A stretch of DNA of 64,000 bases from a virus. How positions within the stretch are numbered: the first letter of the stretch is position 1; every line of letters begins with the position of its first letter. Shown piece by piece: positions 17,092 to 25,259 of this stretch. Made by a program: the position numbers and the translations under genes. The notes under the pieces are model-generated. The model did not search any database and was not told where the DNA came from. It was given only the letters and a program-made list of their open reading frames with translations. The stretch lies in the IMG/VR virus record IMGVR_UViG_3300027983_000009, positions 18,681 to 82,680 of that record. The stretch is one strand, 5' to 3'.

Positions 17092-17388
17092 ATGAGTAGT
17101 GTAAAACCAGTAGGTGGCGGTATTCGTTACGGTAGCGGACAAGGTTACGGCGCCGGTTACAGCTTCGTCAACGGTAACGGCCACGGCTTCGGCTTCGGCA
17201 ACAGCTGCAACCGCGGTACCGGCAATGGTTACATTAGCGGCCGCAGCTTCAGCAACGGCTACGGCAGCGGCTACAGTAACGGCGACGGCGACGGTTATGG
17301 CGACGGCAACGAGCGAGGCGGCCACAGTTACGGCGACGGCTACGGCTATGGCAACGGCACAGTCTCAACAGTTACCAGAAGACGGTAG
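17092..17388 (+). CDS. Gly-rich low-complexity protein, array copy 3, 98 aa
   Basis: CAGGAAGGTAAAA precedes the ATG. The N-terminus is MSSVKPVGGGIRYG, with a core of GYG, GFG and GDG units, and the end is TVSTVTRRR. It has charged residues (GDGNERGGHSYGDG) that the neighbours lack. The spacing of 20 nt and the repeated leader indicate tandem duplication of a unit of about 320 nt. Confidence 0.75.
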   Translation: MSSVKPVGGGIRYGSGQGYGAGYSFVNGNGHGFGFGNSCNRGTGNGYISGRSFSNGYGSGYSNGDGDGYGDGNERGGHSYGDGYGYGNGTVSTVTRRR

Positions 17389-17408
17389 CAGGAAGCAGAG
17401 AGGTAAAA

Positions 17409-17735
17409 ATGAGCAGTGTAAAACTAGTAGGTGGCGGCCTCCGTTACGGCGGAGGCCGCAGTTCCGGGCAGAACAGTGGCTGTGGTAGCGGCTGTGGCTA
17501 CGGTGACAGCTACGGCTGTGCCAGCGGCAGCGGTAGTGGCAGTGGTTACGGCAGCTACGGCAGCGACGGCGGCGGAGGCTACGGCGAAGGCTACTGCAAC
17601 GGCAGCGGCGCTGGCAACGGCGCCGGTTACCGTGGAGGAAACGGCGGCGGCTACGGTAACGGTACCGACAACAGCTTCGGCAACGGCTTCGGTCATGGCA
17701 TCAGCACAATCTCAACAGCCACCAGAAGACGTTAA
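17409..17735 (+). CDS. Gly-rich low-complexity protein, array copy 4, 108 aa
   Basis: CAGAGAGGTAAAA precedes the ATG. The protein starts MSSVKLVGGGLRYGGG and ends TISTATRRR. It is the longest copy and has fewer Tyr and more Ser and Gly in the middle, with three Cys (CGSGCGYG, YGCASG). The opposite strand and other frames also stay open because of the repetitive GGC codons; those are not genes. Confidence 0.75.
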   Translation: MSSVKLVGGGLRYGGGRSSGQNSGCGSGCGYGDSYGCASGSGSGSGYGSYGSDGGGGYGEGYCNGSGAGNGAGYRGGNGGGYGNGTDNSFGNGFGHGISTISTATRRR

Positions 17736-17755
17736 TAGGAAGCAGGAAGGTAAAA

Positions 17756-18043
17756 ATGAGCAGCTTAAAACTAGTAGGTAGCGGCCACGGCCTGGGTTAC
17801 GGCTTCGGCAACGGCTTCGGATTCGGATACGGTTACAGCACCGGATACGGTAACGGCTTCGGCTTCGGCTTTGGCTTCGGCAACAACGGTCGATACGGCA
17901 GCACCAACGGCTCCGGCTCCGGTTCTGGCACTGGCTCCGGCGACTGCGACAGCTACAGCAGCAACGGCAACGGCTACAGCAGGAACGGCTTCGGCAACGG
18001 CAACGGTAACGGCACAGTGTCGACCTCTACCAGAAGACGATAA
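17756..18043 (+). CDS. Gly/Phe-rich low-complexity protein, array copy 5, 95 aa
   Basis: CAGGAAGGTAAAA precedes the ATG. It starts MSSLKLVGSGHGLGYGFG, the core has many GFG units where other copies have GYG, and the end is TVSTSTRRR. It is the last copy with the intact TRRR end. The following 115 nt hold an inverted repeat (CGGTTAT/ATAACCG near 18070) and an imperfect hairpin near 18098-18120 that may stop or attenuate transcription. Confidence 0.75.
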   Translation: MSSLKLVGSGHGLGYGFGNGFGFGYGYSTGYGNGFGFGFGFGNNGRYGSTNGSGSGSGTGSGDCDSYSSNGNGYSRNGFGNGNGNGTVSTSTRRR

Positions 18044-18158
18044 TGTGTAGCAGGGTGTAAAGGGTGTAATCGGTTATTGATAACCGAGCTCATAGAGAGC
18101 TGACTCATTGTGAGGCAGCGACAGTAAGTGGTAAGCAATAATCAGAAAAAGAAACAGA

Positions 18159-18482
18159 ATGATCGATCAGACAGTAGTGATCAACGGTGTTAAGTATGTC
18201 CGAGAAGACTCAGTTCCAGTACCACGACCGACTGGAAGCAGGGCTGTAGTTGTGGTGGATCGCGGGTGGATCTTCGCTGGGGATGCTCGGCGGGAGGACG
18301 GCAGGATCTTCCTGAGCAGAGCGATCCTTGTCTTCAAATGGGAAGAAGTTGGGTTCGACGGGATGCTCTCAAATCCGCTGTCGACTAAAGTATTCCTGCG
18401 ACCGCTGCAGAATGATGTCGAGATCCCGGCAGGGTCGGAGATTTGCTCCGTTCCGGTATCGGAAAACTGGGGGCTGAAGTGA
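18159..18482 (+). CDS. GWIFAG-type small protein, 107 aa
   Basis: The pattern VVVVDRGWIFAGDARREDGRIFL, then FKWEEVGFDGML, then a final PVSENWGL resembles small uncharacterised phage proteins (the DUF6948 group is my closest guess) that read as one compact beta-rich domain. The stop overlaps the GTG start of Gly-rich copy 6, so the two are translationally coupled. In my recollection this kind of protein occurs beside Gly-rich genes in other genomes; that needs checking. Confidence 0.5.
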   Translation: MIDQTVVINGVKYVREDSVPVPRPTGSRAVVVVDRGWIFAGDARREDGRIFLSRAILVFKWEEVGFDGMLSNPLSTKVFLRPLQNDVEIPAGSEICSVPVSENWGLK

Positions 18483-18688
18483 GCCCAGCCCCGAGCGGCA
18501 ACACCTTGAAACTTGTAGGCTACAGCTTAGGCCACTGTTACGGCGCCGGCTACGGTTACGGCAGCGGCAACAGCTACGGCTATGGCTACGGCTATGGCAG
18601 CGGCTATGGCAGCGGATTCGGCAGCGTCTATGCCAGCGGTGACGGTTTCGGCAACGACAGGCAATCAAACAGGAGGACTCAGTGGTAG
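18479..18688 (+). CDS. Gly/Tyr-rich protein, array copy 6 with a divergent end, 69 aa
   Basis: A GTG start (GTGA overlap with the previous stop). The product reads VSPAPSGNTLKLVGYSLGH, then GYGYGSGNSYGYGYGYG-like units, and ends FGNDRQSNRRTQW instead of STxTRRR, so the conserved tail is lost or replaced. The next gene starts inside its last codons. Confidence 0.65.
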   Translation: MSPAPSGNTLKLVGYSLGHCYGAGYGYGSGNSYGYGYGYGSGYGSGFGSVYASGDGFGNDRQSNRRTQW

Positions 18689-19362
18689 TAGAGCAGCACC
18701 AAGAATCAGGCAAAACCGAACCAGCGGATCTGGTAACAATCACGATCAGCCGAGTTGTGGCACGTTGGCTGGATCTACATCTCCAGCAACAATTCAAAAT
18801 GCACGGGTTCCGACCGCACGATCCGGTACCTCCAGAGGTAGCGGTGGTGGGGCAGGCTGTACAGGAGGCGATGGAGCCCACACCAGCTTTCGCAGGTTTC
18901 TCACACGGTTCAGATGTTAATGTTTCGTGGGAAGAAGCCATCGTACTTGCGGGGATGTGCCGTCGAGCTCATAAGCAAGCGGGGATAGAGCTGGAAGCCA
19001 TGCGATCAACCGACCCGGATCGGCGACTGCTGCCAGAAAGTTTACGCGACGCGCCGCTAGAAGAGCTGCGTGATCAGGTTAACCCGTGGTGCAGCAGGTG
19101 TATGTTGCTGGAGCATCTGGTCAAGGTATTCACAGACGCAGTACCAGATAGTTACACGGATCGATTCAAGAGTGCGGGTGATCACCTAACGATCACACCA
19201 CAACCCACTCTGCTGGATCCTATCATGCGAAGAATGATAGCTGCTGAGGATAGCAGGATATTAGCTTCTATTGCGGCTCCTGCCGCTGGCTCGGAGGATG
19301 TGGCCCGCAGGGAGCGGCAGAAACTACATCGCGAGCCGGATAACCTAATCTACTTCCAGTAG
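18682..19362 (+). CDS. Helical hypothetical protein, 226 aa
   Basis: A GTG start follows AGGAGG at 18671-18676. The protein is mostly helical with Cys residues (CRRAHKQAG, CSRCMLLEH), and the central part SWEEAIVLAGMCRRAHKQAGIELEA looks like a folded domain. I do not recognise it. Confidence 0.6.
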   Translation: MVVEQHQESGKTEPADLVTITISRVVARWLDLHLQQQFKMHGFRPHDPVPPEVAVVGQAVQEAMEPTPAFAGFSHGSDVNVSWEEAIVLAGMCRRAHKQAGIELEAMRSTDPDRRLLPESLRDAPLEELRDQVNPWCSRCMLLEHLVKVFTDAVPDSYTDRFKSAGDHLTITPQPTLLDPIMRRMIAAEDSRILASIAAPAAGSEDVARRERQKLHREPDNLIYFQ

Positions 19363-19402
19363 TAGTTCTGCAAACAGTGGAGACTAGATAAAGGAGCTAG
19401 AA

Positions 19403-19960
19403 GTGAAGAAAAAAGGTAAGGCTGCAGTTATCCGGCAGCGGTGGTCGTGTGTCCCGCGATGGGTGACTCGACAGATATCTGGACTACGGCAGATCGGCCG
19501 AATCGACCCATACTACGAAGTCCATCGCTGCGCGGTGTCTATTCGCATGCTAGCGCAGGAGCTTGATGACAAACACGAGTTTAGTCGACTGATGGATCAT
19601 TGGGGTAGTTGCGGCGATGTGTTTTACTGTGAGCCGTACTGGACGAAGGTCGAGGTGAAACCAATCGCAGACAGGCTTTCCAGGTTGCTGTGCTGCTCGT
19701 GGAGATTCGCTAAGCCTAGATGGAATGACTCGACAATTCGTGTCGAGTTCTATAGGTCACCAGAGGATCAGCTGCCGCTCAGCGGGTTGCGGCGGCAGCA
19801 GGTTTTTGCGGATATCGTCTCCCCAGCTATCGAGGCGAAAATTAAGGCATATATGGATACACCGTACAGGAAGCATAAGCGACTCGAAGATCTAAGAGTG
19901 ATCACCACTACAAAGGTCTGGGTGCGGGTAAGGAAGATGCTTGGAGTTCCGATGTTTTGA
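19403..19960 (+). CDS. Basic hypothetical protein, 185 aa
   Basis: A GTG start follows AAGGAG. The N-terminus is strongly basic (MKKKGKAAVIRQRWSCVPRW), and later parts are mixed alpha/beta (FYCEPYWTKVEVKPIADRLSRLL; TIRVEFYRSPEDQ). The basic start may bind nucleic acid. The family is unknown. Confidence 0.55.
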   Translation: MKKKGKAAVIRQRWSCVPRWVTRQISGLRQIGRIDPYYEVHRCAVSIRMLAQELDDKHEFSRLMDHWGSCGDVFYCEPYWTKVEVKPIADRLSRLLCCSWRFAKPRWNDSTIRVEFYRSPEDQLPLSGLRRQQVFADIVSPAIEAKIKAYMDTPYRKHKRLEDLRVITTTKVWVRVRKMLGVPMF

Positions 19961-20021
19961 CCGGCAACCAGGTAATTGCGTCGTAGTTGGTTATGAATAA
20001 CGAACCTTTGACCCGATAGTA

Positions 20022-20055
20022 TGCCTACTTGGGGGCTTCGTAGCCAAGCGGAGGC
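20022..20055 (+). promoter_or_regulatory. Type A leader hairpin with an outer stem
   Basis: CTTGG and CCAAG enclose the 11-nt loop GGGCTTCGTAG, and GCCT/AGGC (20023-20026 and 20052-20055) adds an outer stem. It lies between the stop at 19960 and the gene at 20123. A GTTAT-GA-ATAAC inverted repeat precedes it near 19990. Confidence 0.75.
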
Positions 20056-20122
20056 ACACATGGGTAGCCTGACACTGCATACACAACGGACAAAAACACA
20101 AAAGGAAGGTTAGAGTTAGAGT

Positions 20123-20308
20123 ATGGCTATTAACTTGAAAAAGTTGGCTGAGGCGTTGAGCAATCTAAACCCGGCTGCCGCGGCAGTCCTTCGCAGAGCT
20201 ACAGCGGATGCCCCCACGACAGATGCAGCGGATGAGGAGTGCGAGGTTAAGCTTGTGCTTATCATGATGGCTATGCGGATTGCGGAGAAAGAGGGGTTGA
20301 ACCCGTGA
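20123..20308 (+). CDS. Small helical hypothetical protein, 61 aa
   Basis: The ATG follows AAAAGGAAGG at a somewhat long spacing. The product is helical (MAINLKKLAEALSNLNPAAA) and ends MAMRIAEKEGLNP. Its stop overlaps the next start (GTGATG), which suggests coupling. Role unknown. Confidence 0.55.
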   Translation: MAINLKKLAEALSNLNPAAAAVLRRATADAPTTDAADEECEVKLVLIMMAMRIAEKEGLNP

Positions 20309-20565
20309 TGGTTAACGTGCAGCCCGGGGCGGCTAATAACCACCCGGCCACCCCTGAATCCGCGTCACAGATAGTCCGGCACATGAAAGCCGGGGGTCGG
20401 TGTATGGTGCAGATGCTGCCGCGTCGTGATGCAACGATAACCTACCCCAGAGTGGTAGAGCAGGCGAGAATGGATAAAAATGGTGAGTGGTACTTTGGTG
20501 TGTCGCTCTGGGCGTTCTCGTGGTTTACGTTCCCCTCGGCGGGGTTGGTGTGGACGCTGAATTAG
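20308..20565 (+). CDS. Hypothetical protein, 85 aa
   Basis: Start at the ATG at 20308 or the GTG at 20305, overlapping the previous stop. The middle reads MVQMLPRRDATITYPRVVE and the end is Trp/Phe-rich (WYFGVSLWAFSWFTFPSAG), possibly membrane-associated or a beta-sheet core. No family recognised. Confidence 0.5.
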   Translation: MVNVQPGAANNHPATPESASQIVRHMKAGGRCMVQMLPRRDATITYPRVVEQARMDKNGEWYFGVSLWAFSWFTFPSAGLVWTLN

Positions 20566-20807
20566 GGTAAGCCCCGGGTCGGTGACGGTACAGCATTTGT
20601 ACGGGTGCGTAGCCCGTAGTTTTCAGAACAACCGTTGCCGCTGGGGTAGCACCCAGCGCCTACCAGCTGTACCTAAACGACGCTATTGGAGTGCGAAGAG
20701 CGTCAGGTTGATGATGTGCTGTACCGTCTGACAGAGAAAATCTGGAAGAAAGTTAAAATCGAGCTCAACATCCAAGACTGAGAGCGACGTGAGGAGAAAT
20801 ATTTCAA
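20566..20807 (+). other. Intergenic region with two hairpins and a possible 31-codon frame
   Basis: A 242-nt gap. ACGGG/CCCGT at about 20603-20620 and CGCTGGG/CCCAGCG at 20639-20658 (loop GTAGCA) form two hairpins. From a TTG near 20689 a short frame reads LECEERQVDDVLYRLTEKIW and stops at about 20781. It is plausible but unsupported by a ribosome binding site. Confidence 0.4.
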
Positions 20808-21152
20808 ATGTCAGACACTGAGCCCGGGCAACCAAGTGTGGATCATACTAGTATGCTGAAGGACCGCAAAATGACTGAAAACCAGCCAGTCCTGGCAGCA
20901 GAGGCCCTCTCTACAGAGGCTCACATGGTTTCCATGCTGTTAAGCGTGGGCTGGGTAATACACCTGACGGACTACCCAGCATTATCCGTGAAGATGTTTA
21001 AGTGCGTAACAACAGGTAATACCACAGCAGTGGAGCAGCTGGAGGTAGAAGTGGACACAATTCTGGAGTTGCAGAGAGCGGGTAAGTTAAAGCGGCACAA
21101 ACAGTTCAAATCACAGGGTGTAACAACAACAATTTTTACTGCAGGAGAGTAG
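20808..21152 (+). CDS. Hypothetical protein, 114 aa
   Basis: The ATG follows GAGGAG at a longer spacing (about 11 nt). An internal ATG at 20871 is possible. The protein has a helical N-terminal half and a VIHLTDYPALSVKMFK segment. No recognised domain. The ParB-like gene follows immediately. Confidence 0.5.
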   Translation: MSDTEPGQPSVDHTSMLKDRKMTENQPVLAAEALSTEAHMVSMLLSVGWVIHLTDYPALSVKMFKCVTTGNTTAVEQLEVEVDTILELQRAGKLKRHKQFKSQGVTTTIFTAGE

Positions 21153-21153
21153 A

Positions 21154-22161
21154 GTGTTTACAACAGACAGCAGGACGGAAAACTTCCTGACGCAGATGGG
21201 TGTGCAATACTCGTATCGCAACGGATTGCGATTCCCGGAGGAGTTTGCACCGGGTTGGGATCAGGAGAACCTGGGAAGACCGGTGGCCGTCCGTGAGGAC
21301 GCTGTGTTGGAGTATGCGGCGCTGATGGAGGGAGGCTCAGCCGCCCCAGCCACGATACTATGTGCGACACGTGATGGTTTTCGTGTGTTGGATGGGGTCC
21401 AGCGTCTATCTGCAGAGCTTCTGCAGGAGACTACCAGGATTTCTGCCTACGTTGTGGAGACGGACTCGGAGGACTCACTTGCGGCAATCCGGGTGCTGGC
21501 GAATGCGAGAATGCAGGGCCGTGCAGAGCCGGCTGAGTGGACTCGTCGACGAGCTGTCGAGGTGTTGGTAATCGCCAGAAAAATGAGTTACGCAGAGGTC
21601 GCCAAGATGGGCGGCTGGAAGACAGCAGACGTGAAGAGGATAGCGGAGGCTATCGAGCTCCAGAGCTGGATTCGAGATGTTGGAGGACCGGCGGATCTCC
21701 CAGATTTGCTGCTGGCGGAGCTGCGACCACACCTTGAGACTGGTAACCTCCTGGAGAAGGCAACACTGCCAATAACAGCCTTCCTGCAGACTATCCGGAA
21801 GGCGAAGCTGTCTGTTCAGGACGCTGTACCATTTATTGACGAGTTCTTTGCCCCGCTACCGAAGGGGTCGAACCCGTATCAGGTGTACTCGAGCAGGCTT
21901 GATGATGTCCACAAAGAGACAGAGATCTCAACCAGGCTAACCGGCCGGCAGAGAATGGAGATACCCAAAGACGTTGTCTTGTTAAGGGCGCTGAAAACTG
22001 TCGAGACAGTTGTTGACAGCATCCTGACGCACGGCGAGCCGGTACCAAACGTGGACGAGTTTTTCCACATACTGAACAGGGTCACAAAAAAGCTGAAGGT
22101 GTTCTCTACGAACAAGAAAAATCAGAAGGGGCAGCCAGCAGTAGACAGGACGAGCAGATGA
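21154..22161 (+). CDS. ParB/sulfiredoxin-fold domain protein, 335 aa
   Basis: A GTG start follows GCAGGAGAG. Residues 45-110 show the ParB-like pattern: a variable recognition part, PATILCATRDGFRVLDGVQRLSAELL (DG and R like the DGxHR motif), then ISAYVVETDSEDSLAAIRVLANA. A possible HTH follows (SYAEVAKMGGWKTADVKRI). The C-terminal third is helical. Phage ParB-like proteins may act in partition, transcription or as nucleases; the catalytic type here cannot be decided. The stop overlaps the next ATG. Confidence 0.6.
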   Translation: MFTTDSRTENFLTQMGVQYSYRNGLRFPEEFAPGWDQENLGRPVAVREDAVLEYAALMEGGSAAPATILCATRDGFRVLDGVQRLSAELLQETTRISAYVVETDSEDSLAAIRVLANARMQGRAEPAEWTRRRAVEVLVIARKMSYAEVAKMGGWKTADVKRIAEAIELQSWIRDVGGPADLPDLLLAELRPHLETGNLLEKATLPITAFLQTIRKAKLSVQDAVPFIDEFFAPLPKGSNPYQVYSSRLDDVHKETEISTRLTGRQRMEIPKDVVLLRALKTVETVVDSILTHGEPVPNVDEFFHILNRVTKKLKVFSTNKKNQKGQPAVDRTSR

Positions 22162-22892
22162 TTTCGCAGATAAAGCGGAGGTTTGAGGATTTATCCTCAT
22201 ACCTCAACAAGGACACAGAGGGTCTGAAAAGATTGAAGGCGCTTAAAGACGATGTGAATGTGTTGCGGAAGGCGTTAGCCGTCGCGGAAGATAGCACCAG
22301 ACGAGCAGAGGAGACCAAGAATGCTGCCAGGGCGAGGGCCGACAGTGCAGAGGCGGCTAACTACGCAGCACAGCTGGAGAGTATGCAGCTGCTGGTCAGG
22401 GTTGATGCTTTAACCAGAGAAGTGGCATCGCTAACACCTGCAGAGGTCATCGAGGAGGGTGATCACGCAGAGTCAGCTGGTGGTGATATGCAGGAACACG
22501 TTGTTAGGGCCGTATTGAAAAAACTCAGGAAGGAAGTACGCTGCTGCCCTAAAGCTATAATGCGGGAAAAAGAAACCGGCCGTACAAGATCGGCCGCTTC
22601 AACAACTCGTGCTGATACCTATGTGCGAGAGGAGTTTGCGACAGGTTGGTCGCATAAAGACCTGTGGACGCTAGGTGCAGCAGTTGCAGTTATCGCAAGC
22701 ATGAACGGTGGTGTGACAATTGTGACGGATAAACTGTTCAAGCAGATGGCTGTTAAAGGAGACGAGGGGCCAGTGGAGCGACATATGTGGCAATGGTTCG
22801 CCCCGAAAAACGTTGAACAGTTCTCTGCTGCTTCTTCTAAGCTGTATGAGGCGGCGGATTCAGGACAACATCCAAGTCACGACTATATTTAG
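22158..22892 (+). CDS. Coiled-coil protein, tandem paralogue 1, 244 aa
   Basis: It starts with ATG overlapping the previous TGA. The first 60 residues (MISQIKRRFEDLSSYLNKD, then LKALKDDVNVLRKALA) form a long coiled coil, followed by an Ala-rich helix and a C-terminal half with WSHKDLWTLGAAVAVIASMNGGVTI. The next gene repeats this plan, and the DNA of the first 25 nt and of the LKDDVNVLRKA block is nearly identical. Possibly a structural or scaffolding factor. Confidence 0.65.
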   Translation: MISQIKRRFEDLSSYLNKDTEGLKRLKALKDDVNVLRKALAVAEDSTRRAEETKNAARARADSAEAANYAAQLESMQLLVRVDALTREVASLTPAEVIEEGDHAESAGGDMQEHVVRAVLKKLRKEVRCCPKAIMREKETGRTRSAASTTRADTYVREEFATGWSHKDLWTLGAAVAVIASMNGGVTIVTDKLFKQMAVKGDEGPVERHMWQWFAPKNVEQFSAASSKLYEAADSGQHPSHDYI

Positions 22893-22901
22893 GGGCGCAC
22901 G

Positions 22902-23690
22902 ATGATTTCGCAGATAAAGCGGAGGTTTGAGGAGCTCTCGGAATACCTGAACAACGATACCGCGGGGCAGAAGAGACTGAAGGCCCTTAAAGACGATGTG
23001 AATGTGTTGCGGAAGGCGATGGCTGCAGCGGTGGAGGACACAAAGCGAGCAGAGGAGATCAAGCACACAACCAGAGTGCGGGCCGATTCGGCCGAGCTGC
23101 AAGTTGAGAAGGCCGAGCAGGTCGCCACACAATTGAAGGATCAGGTTGCCAGTCTTCGTCGCGAGGTGACAGAGCTTGAGCGAAAGCTGCGACCAGATTT
23201 GGTGACTGCTGAAAGCATACCGGGCGATAAATCGCACAGACTGCGCGAGGCTATTTTGGAGGCGCTGTTGCACCTCCGTAAAACCAACCCTATTTGTCCT
23301 ACCTATATAGCGACAGTAAGTGCGACAGGGTTTTCACCTGGGTATAACGGGAAGGTGAGGACCGTCGCTGAGGTTTATGATCTCGACGAGTTTGAGAATG
23401 ACTGGTCACCGGCCAGTCTTTGTCGACTAGGTACAGCGATGGCGCTGATAGTTCAAATGACAGGAGAGGTTACGTTTATTGGCGATGCATCTTTAGCCAG
23501 GAAGGACTATTTAGGGGGTCATGTTAGTAAAGTCCTGGAGATAGGGTTGCACAGCTGGTTTTCTGCAAATCTCGATCAGATGGTTGCTGAGGATCAGCAA
23601 GAGGTAGTCGCACACAGGGAGCTGATGCGAGGTCCATCTACCAAGAAGCAGTTCAACAGAGCAAAAAAAGAAGAAAAGGGGACTACATGA
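22902..23690 (+). CDS. Coiled-coil protein, tandem paralogue 2, 262 aa
   Basis: It starts MISQIKRRFEELSEYLNND, as in the gene before. The coiled coil is longer (about residues 10-110: VEKAEQVATQLKDQVASLRREV), and the C-terminal half has WSPASLCRLGTAMALIVQMTGEVTF in place of WSHKDLWTLGAAVAVIASMNGGVTI. It is a diverged duplicate with a clear hydrophobic and turn pattern kept in the tail. The stop overlaps the next ATG. Confidence 0.65.
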   Translation: MISQIKRRFEELSEYLNNDTAGQKRLKALKDDVNVLRKAMAAAVEDTKRAEEIKHTTRVRADSAELQVEKAEQVATQLKDQVASLRREVTELERKLRPDLVTAESIPGDKSHRLREAILEALLHLRKTNPICPTYIATVSATGFSPGYNGKVRTVAEVYDLDEFENDWSPASLCRLGTAMALIVQMTGEVTFIGDASLARKDYLGGHVSKVLEIGLHSWFSANLDQMVAEDQQEVVAHRELMRGPSTKKQFNRAKKEEKGTT

Positions 23691-23974
23691 AGATCTGCGA
23701 TAACTGTAGGCTGGAGAAAAACATACTTATCCTACTAGACAGCGAGTTTGGCGGCGGAGGTGTGGAGCTGTGTGTGCACTGCCACGACAAGCTGGCGAAG
23801 CAGGTCGAGAAGATAAATAGCCGATTGGCAGCAATTCGGGACAGGGCTCGGCAGCGGGCCTTCAAAGAGTTAATGAGTGAGAACCCTCTACCTATCCGGG
23901 TTCAGCGAGCCCGGTGGGCTATCACAGCGTTACTGTTGACTCTGTTTAGCTCCTCCACAAAGGGCGAACCGTGA
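23687..23974 (+). CDS. Small zinc-ribbon protein with a membrane segment, 95 aa
   Basis: CDNC near residue 4 and CVHC near residue 29 form a CxxC-x(~21)-CxxC zinc ribbon. The middle is charged and helical, and residues 74-90 (ARWAITALLLTLFSS) are hydrophobic enough for a membrane anchor. The stop overlaps the next GTG start. Confidence 0.55.
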   Translation: MKICDNCRLEKNILILLDSEFGGGGVELCVHCHDKLAKQVEKINSRLAAIRDRARQRAFKELMSENPLPIRVQRARWAITALLLTLFSSSTKGEP

Positions 23975-24261
23975 GCACAGGGAAGCAGATGTGTGATCGC
24001 GAGCAAACGCCACTTTACTCGATAGGTACGTGGGATACGCACAGACAGGCCTTCACGCCGCATCGGGGGCTGTCTGTGCCGTCTTTCAACATTACTATCC
24101 TCCAGTTGAGGGTAGCTATGCGGGAGCTGCAAGAGACGGGCTATAGGTGCCACAGGTACCGAGGCCTAAACGGCGGAGAGGAGGACAATGACACGAGTGT
24201 GCTCATTGAAAGAACAGACGGGCAACCCTGGCGGGATATCCGTCGGGGTTGGAACAGATAA
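23971..24261 (+). CDS. Hypothetical protein, 96 aa
   Basis: A GTG start inside the previous stop. It contains YSIGTWDTHRQAFTPHRG and NITILQLRVAMRELQETGYRCHRYRG, a compact alpha/beta pattern. Unknown family. Confidence 0.5.
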   Translation: MSTGKQMCDREQTPLYSIGTWDTHRQAFTPHRGLSVPSFNITILQLRVAMRELQETGYRCHRYRGLNGGEEDNDTSVLIERTDGQPWRDIRRGWNR

Positions 24262-24292
24262 CGAGCACCTAACACGCGAAGGGTTGAGAATT

Positions 24293-24739
24293 ATGATGCT
24301 TGAAGAGGGTAAATACTACAAGAGCAGAGATGGGTATATAGTAGGCCCGGTAAGGCTAAGACTGCCGGTCGAGCGATATACTACTTTCCCATTCACGAGC
24401 CAGCTCGGAATAACGTACACGAATAACGGGGTGGTTTATCGCACGCACGAGACAGGCGACGATTTGGTAAGCACGTGGGACCCTGTTGTGGCTCTAGCAG
24501 CACAGGCAGCACCGGTAGCACCGGTAGCACCCGTTTCAGACAGTTGTGCGATCACGGGCATACCGTGGGTAGACTGGTTTAATCTGCAGAGCGATACCGA
24601 TAGGCGGGTGATTGCGATAGAAGCACTTGCGGAGCTGCTCAGCCAGGCCACAATACTTGTCCGCACAGTTGGGGATACTGATGAAGTGGAATCTCTGTGT
24701 TGGGACAGCGGCGGAGAGAGTTTGAGTATACCCCTCTAG
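24293..24739 (+). CDS. GKYYKSRDG-type domain protein, 148 aa
   Basis: I chose the ATG at 24293 (or 24296); an upstream ATG at 24188 overlaps the previous gene. It starts MMLEEGKYYKSRDGYIVGPVRL, a pattern seen in uncharacterised phage proteins. An APVAPVAPV linker follows, then a helical C-terminal part with WVDWFNLQSDTDRRVIAIEAL. The ribosome binding site is weak. Confidence 0.5.
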   Translation: MMLEEGKYYKSRDGYIVGPVRLRLPVERYTTFPFTSQLGITYTNNGVVYRTHETGDDLVSTWDPVVALAAQAAPVAPVAPVSDSCAITGIPWVDWFNLQSDTDRRVIAIEALAELLSQATILVRTVGDTDEVESLCWDSGGESLSIPL

Positions 24740-24761
24740 AGTGGTGAGTATGTTTGGTTAT

Positions 24762-24866
24762 TCTGCAGAAATGAAGCCGCTGCAGAGGCATGCCTACCAC
24801 TGTACGCTGAACTTGAGGCAGGTCAACTTCACAGGTAAAAAATTGTGTAACAGCACCACGGAATTA
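24762..24866 (+). repeat. About 100-nt structured repeat (R100), copy 1
   Basis: Three near-identical copies occur at 24762, 42539 and 43811. The 5-prime end has CTGCAG-AAATGAAGCCG-CTGCAG (an 11-nt loop between CTGCAG boxes), then GCATGCC, then a part ending CACAGGTAAAAAATTGTGTAA, in which CACA and TGTG may pair. In this copy a reading frame runs through into the next gene, but in the other copies stops follow early, so conservation is not coding. It lies in the leader of the gene at 24897. Confidence 0.75.
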
Positions 24867-24896
24867 CGAGATAACGAGAAACAGAGGGGACTAGAC

Positions 24897-25211
24897 ATGC
24901 AGATTTTTGGATCAAAACTCTGGCGGTTCTTTGGCGGAGAGAGGATTGAGGATGGGTTCAGACAGCTGTCCGACAGCATTATCAGTAACCGCAAGTTGAT
25001 TTCAGAACTGCGCACAGAGATCCTGTTGTTGCAGCGGAGAGTGTGGGCATTAGAATCGCACACTATTGAGGAGTCCGTGGCAGAGTGCGAGAAGAAGCTT
25101 GCGTCGTTTGAGGCGAGTGTAATAGCGTGGGCACCGATAGCACCAGATGAGCCGGACGCGCCGGATGTGGCAGTTGAGCCGGACGCGCCGGATGTGGCAG
25201 TTGAGCCGTGA
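24897..25211 (+). CDS. Coiled-coil protein with a PDAPDVAVE repeat tail, 104 aa
   Basis: The ATG at 24897 follows GAGGGGA; the open frame before it is the R100 repeat. The first 70 residues form a coiled coil (WRFFGGERIEDGFRQLSDS, then SELRTEILLLQRRVWAL), with a helix containing CEKKLASFEAS. The tail has two copies of a 9-residue PDAPDVAVE unit encoded by a perfect 27-nt DNA repeat. Confidence 0.65.
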   Translation: MQIFGSKLWRFFGGERIEDGFRQLSDSIISNRKLISELRTEILLLQRRVWALESHTIEESVAECEKKLASFEASVIAWAPIAPDEPDAPDVAVEPDAPDVAVEP

Positions 25212-25259
25212 CAGTTTCCTCACACCAGCAACTCAAGGAGTGCCGCCATCAAAAATCTA

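Noticed and set aside
16445-17700. Alternative frames (Ala/Thr-rich or Arg-rich) in the Gly-rich array
   Set aside because: They arise from GGC/GGT repeat codons; only the Gly/Tyr frame has repeated ribosome binding sites, common starts and common ends.
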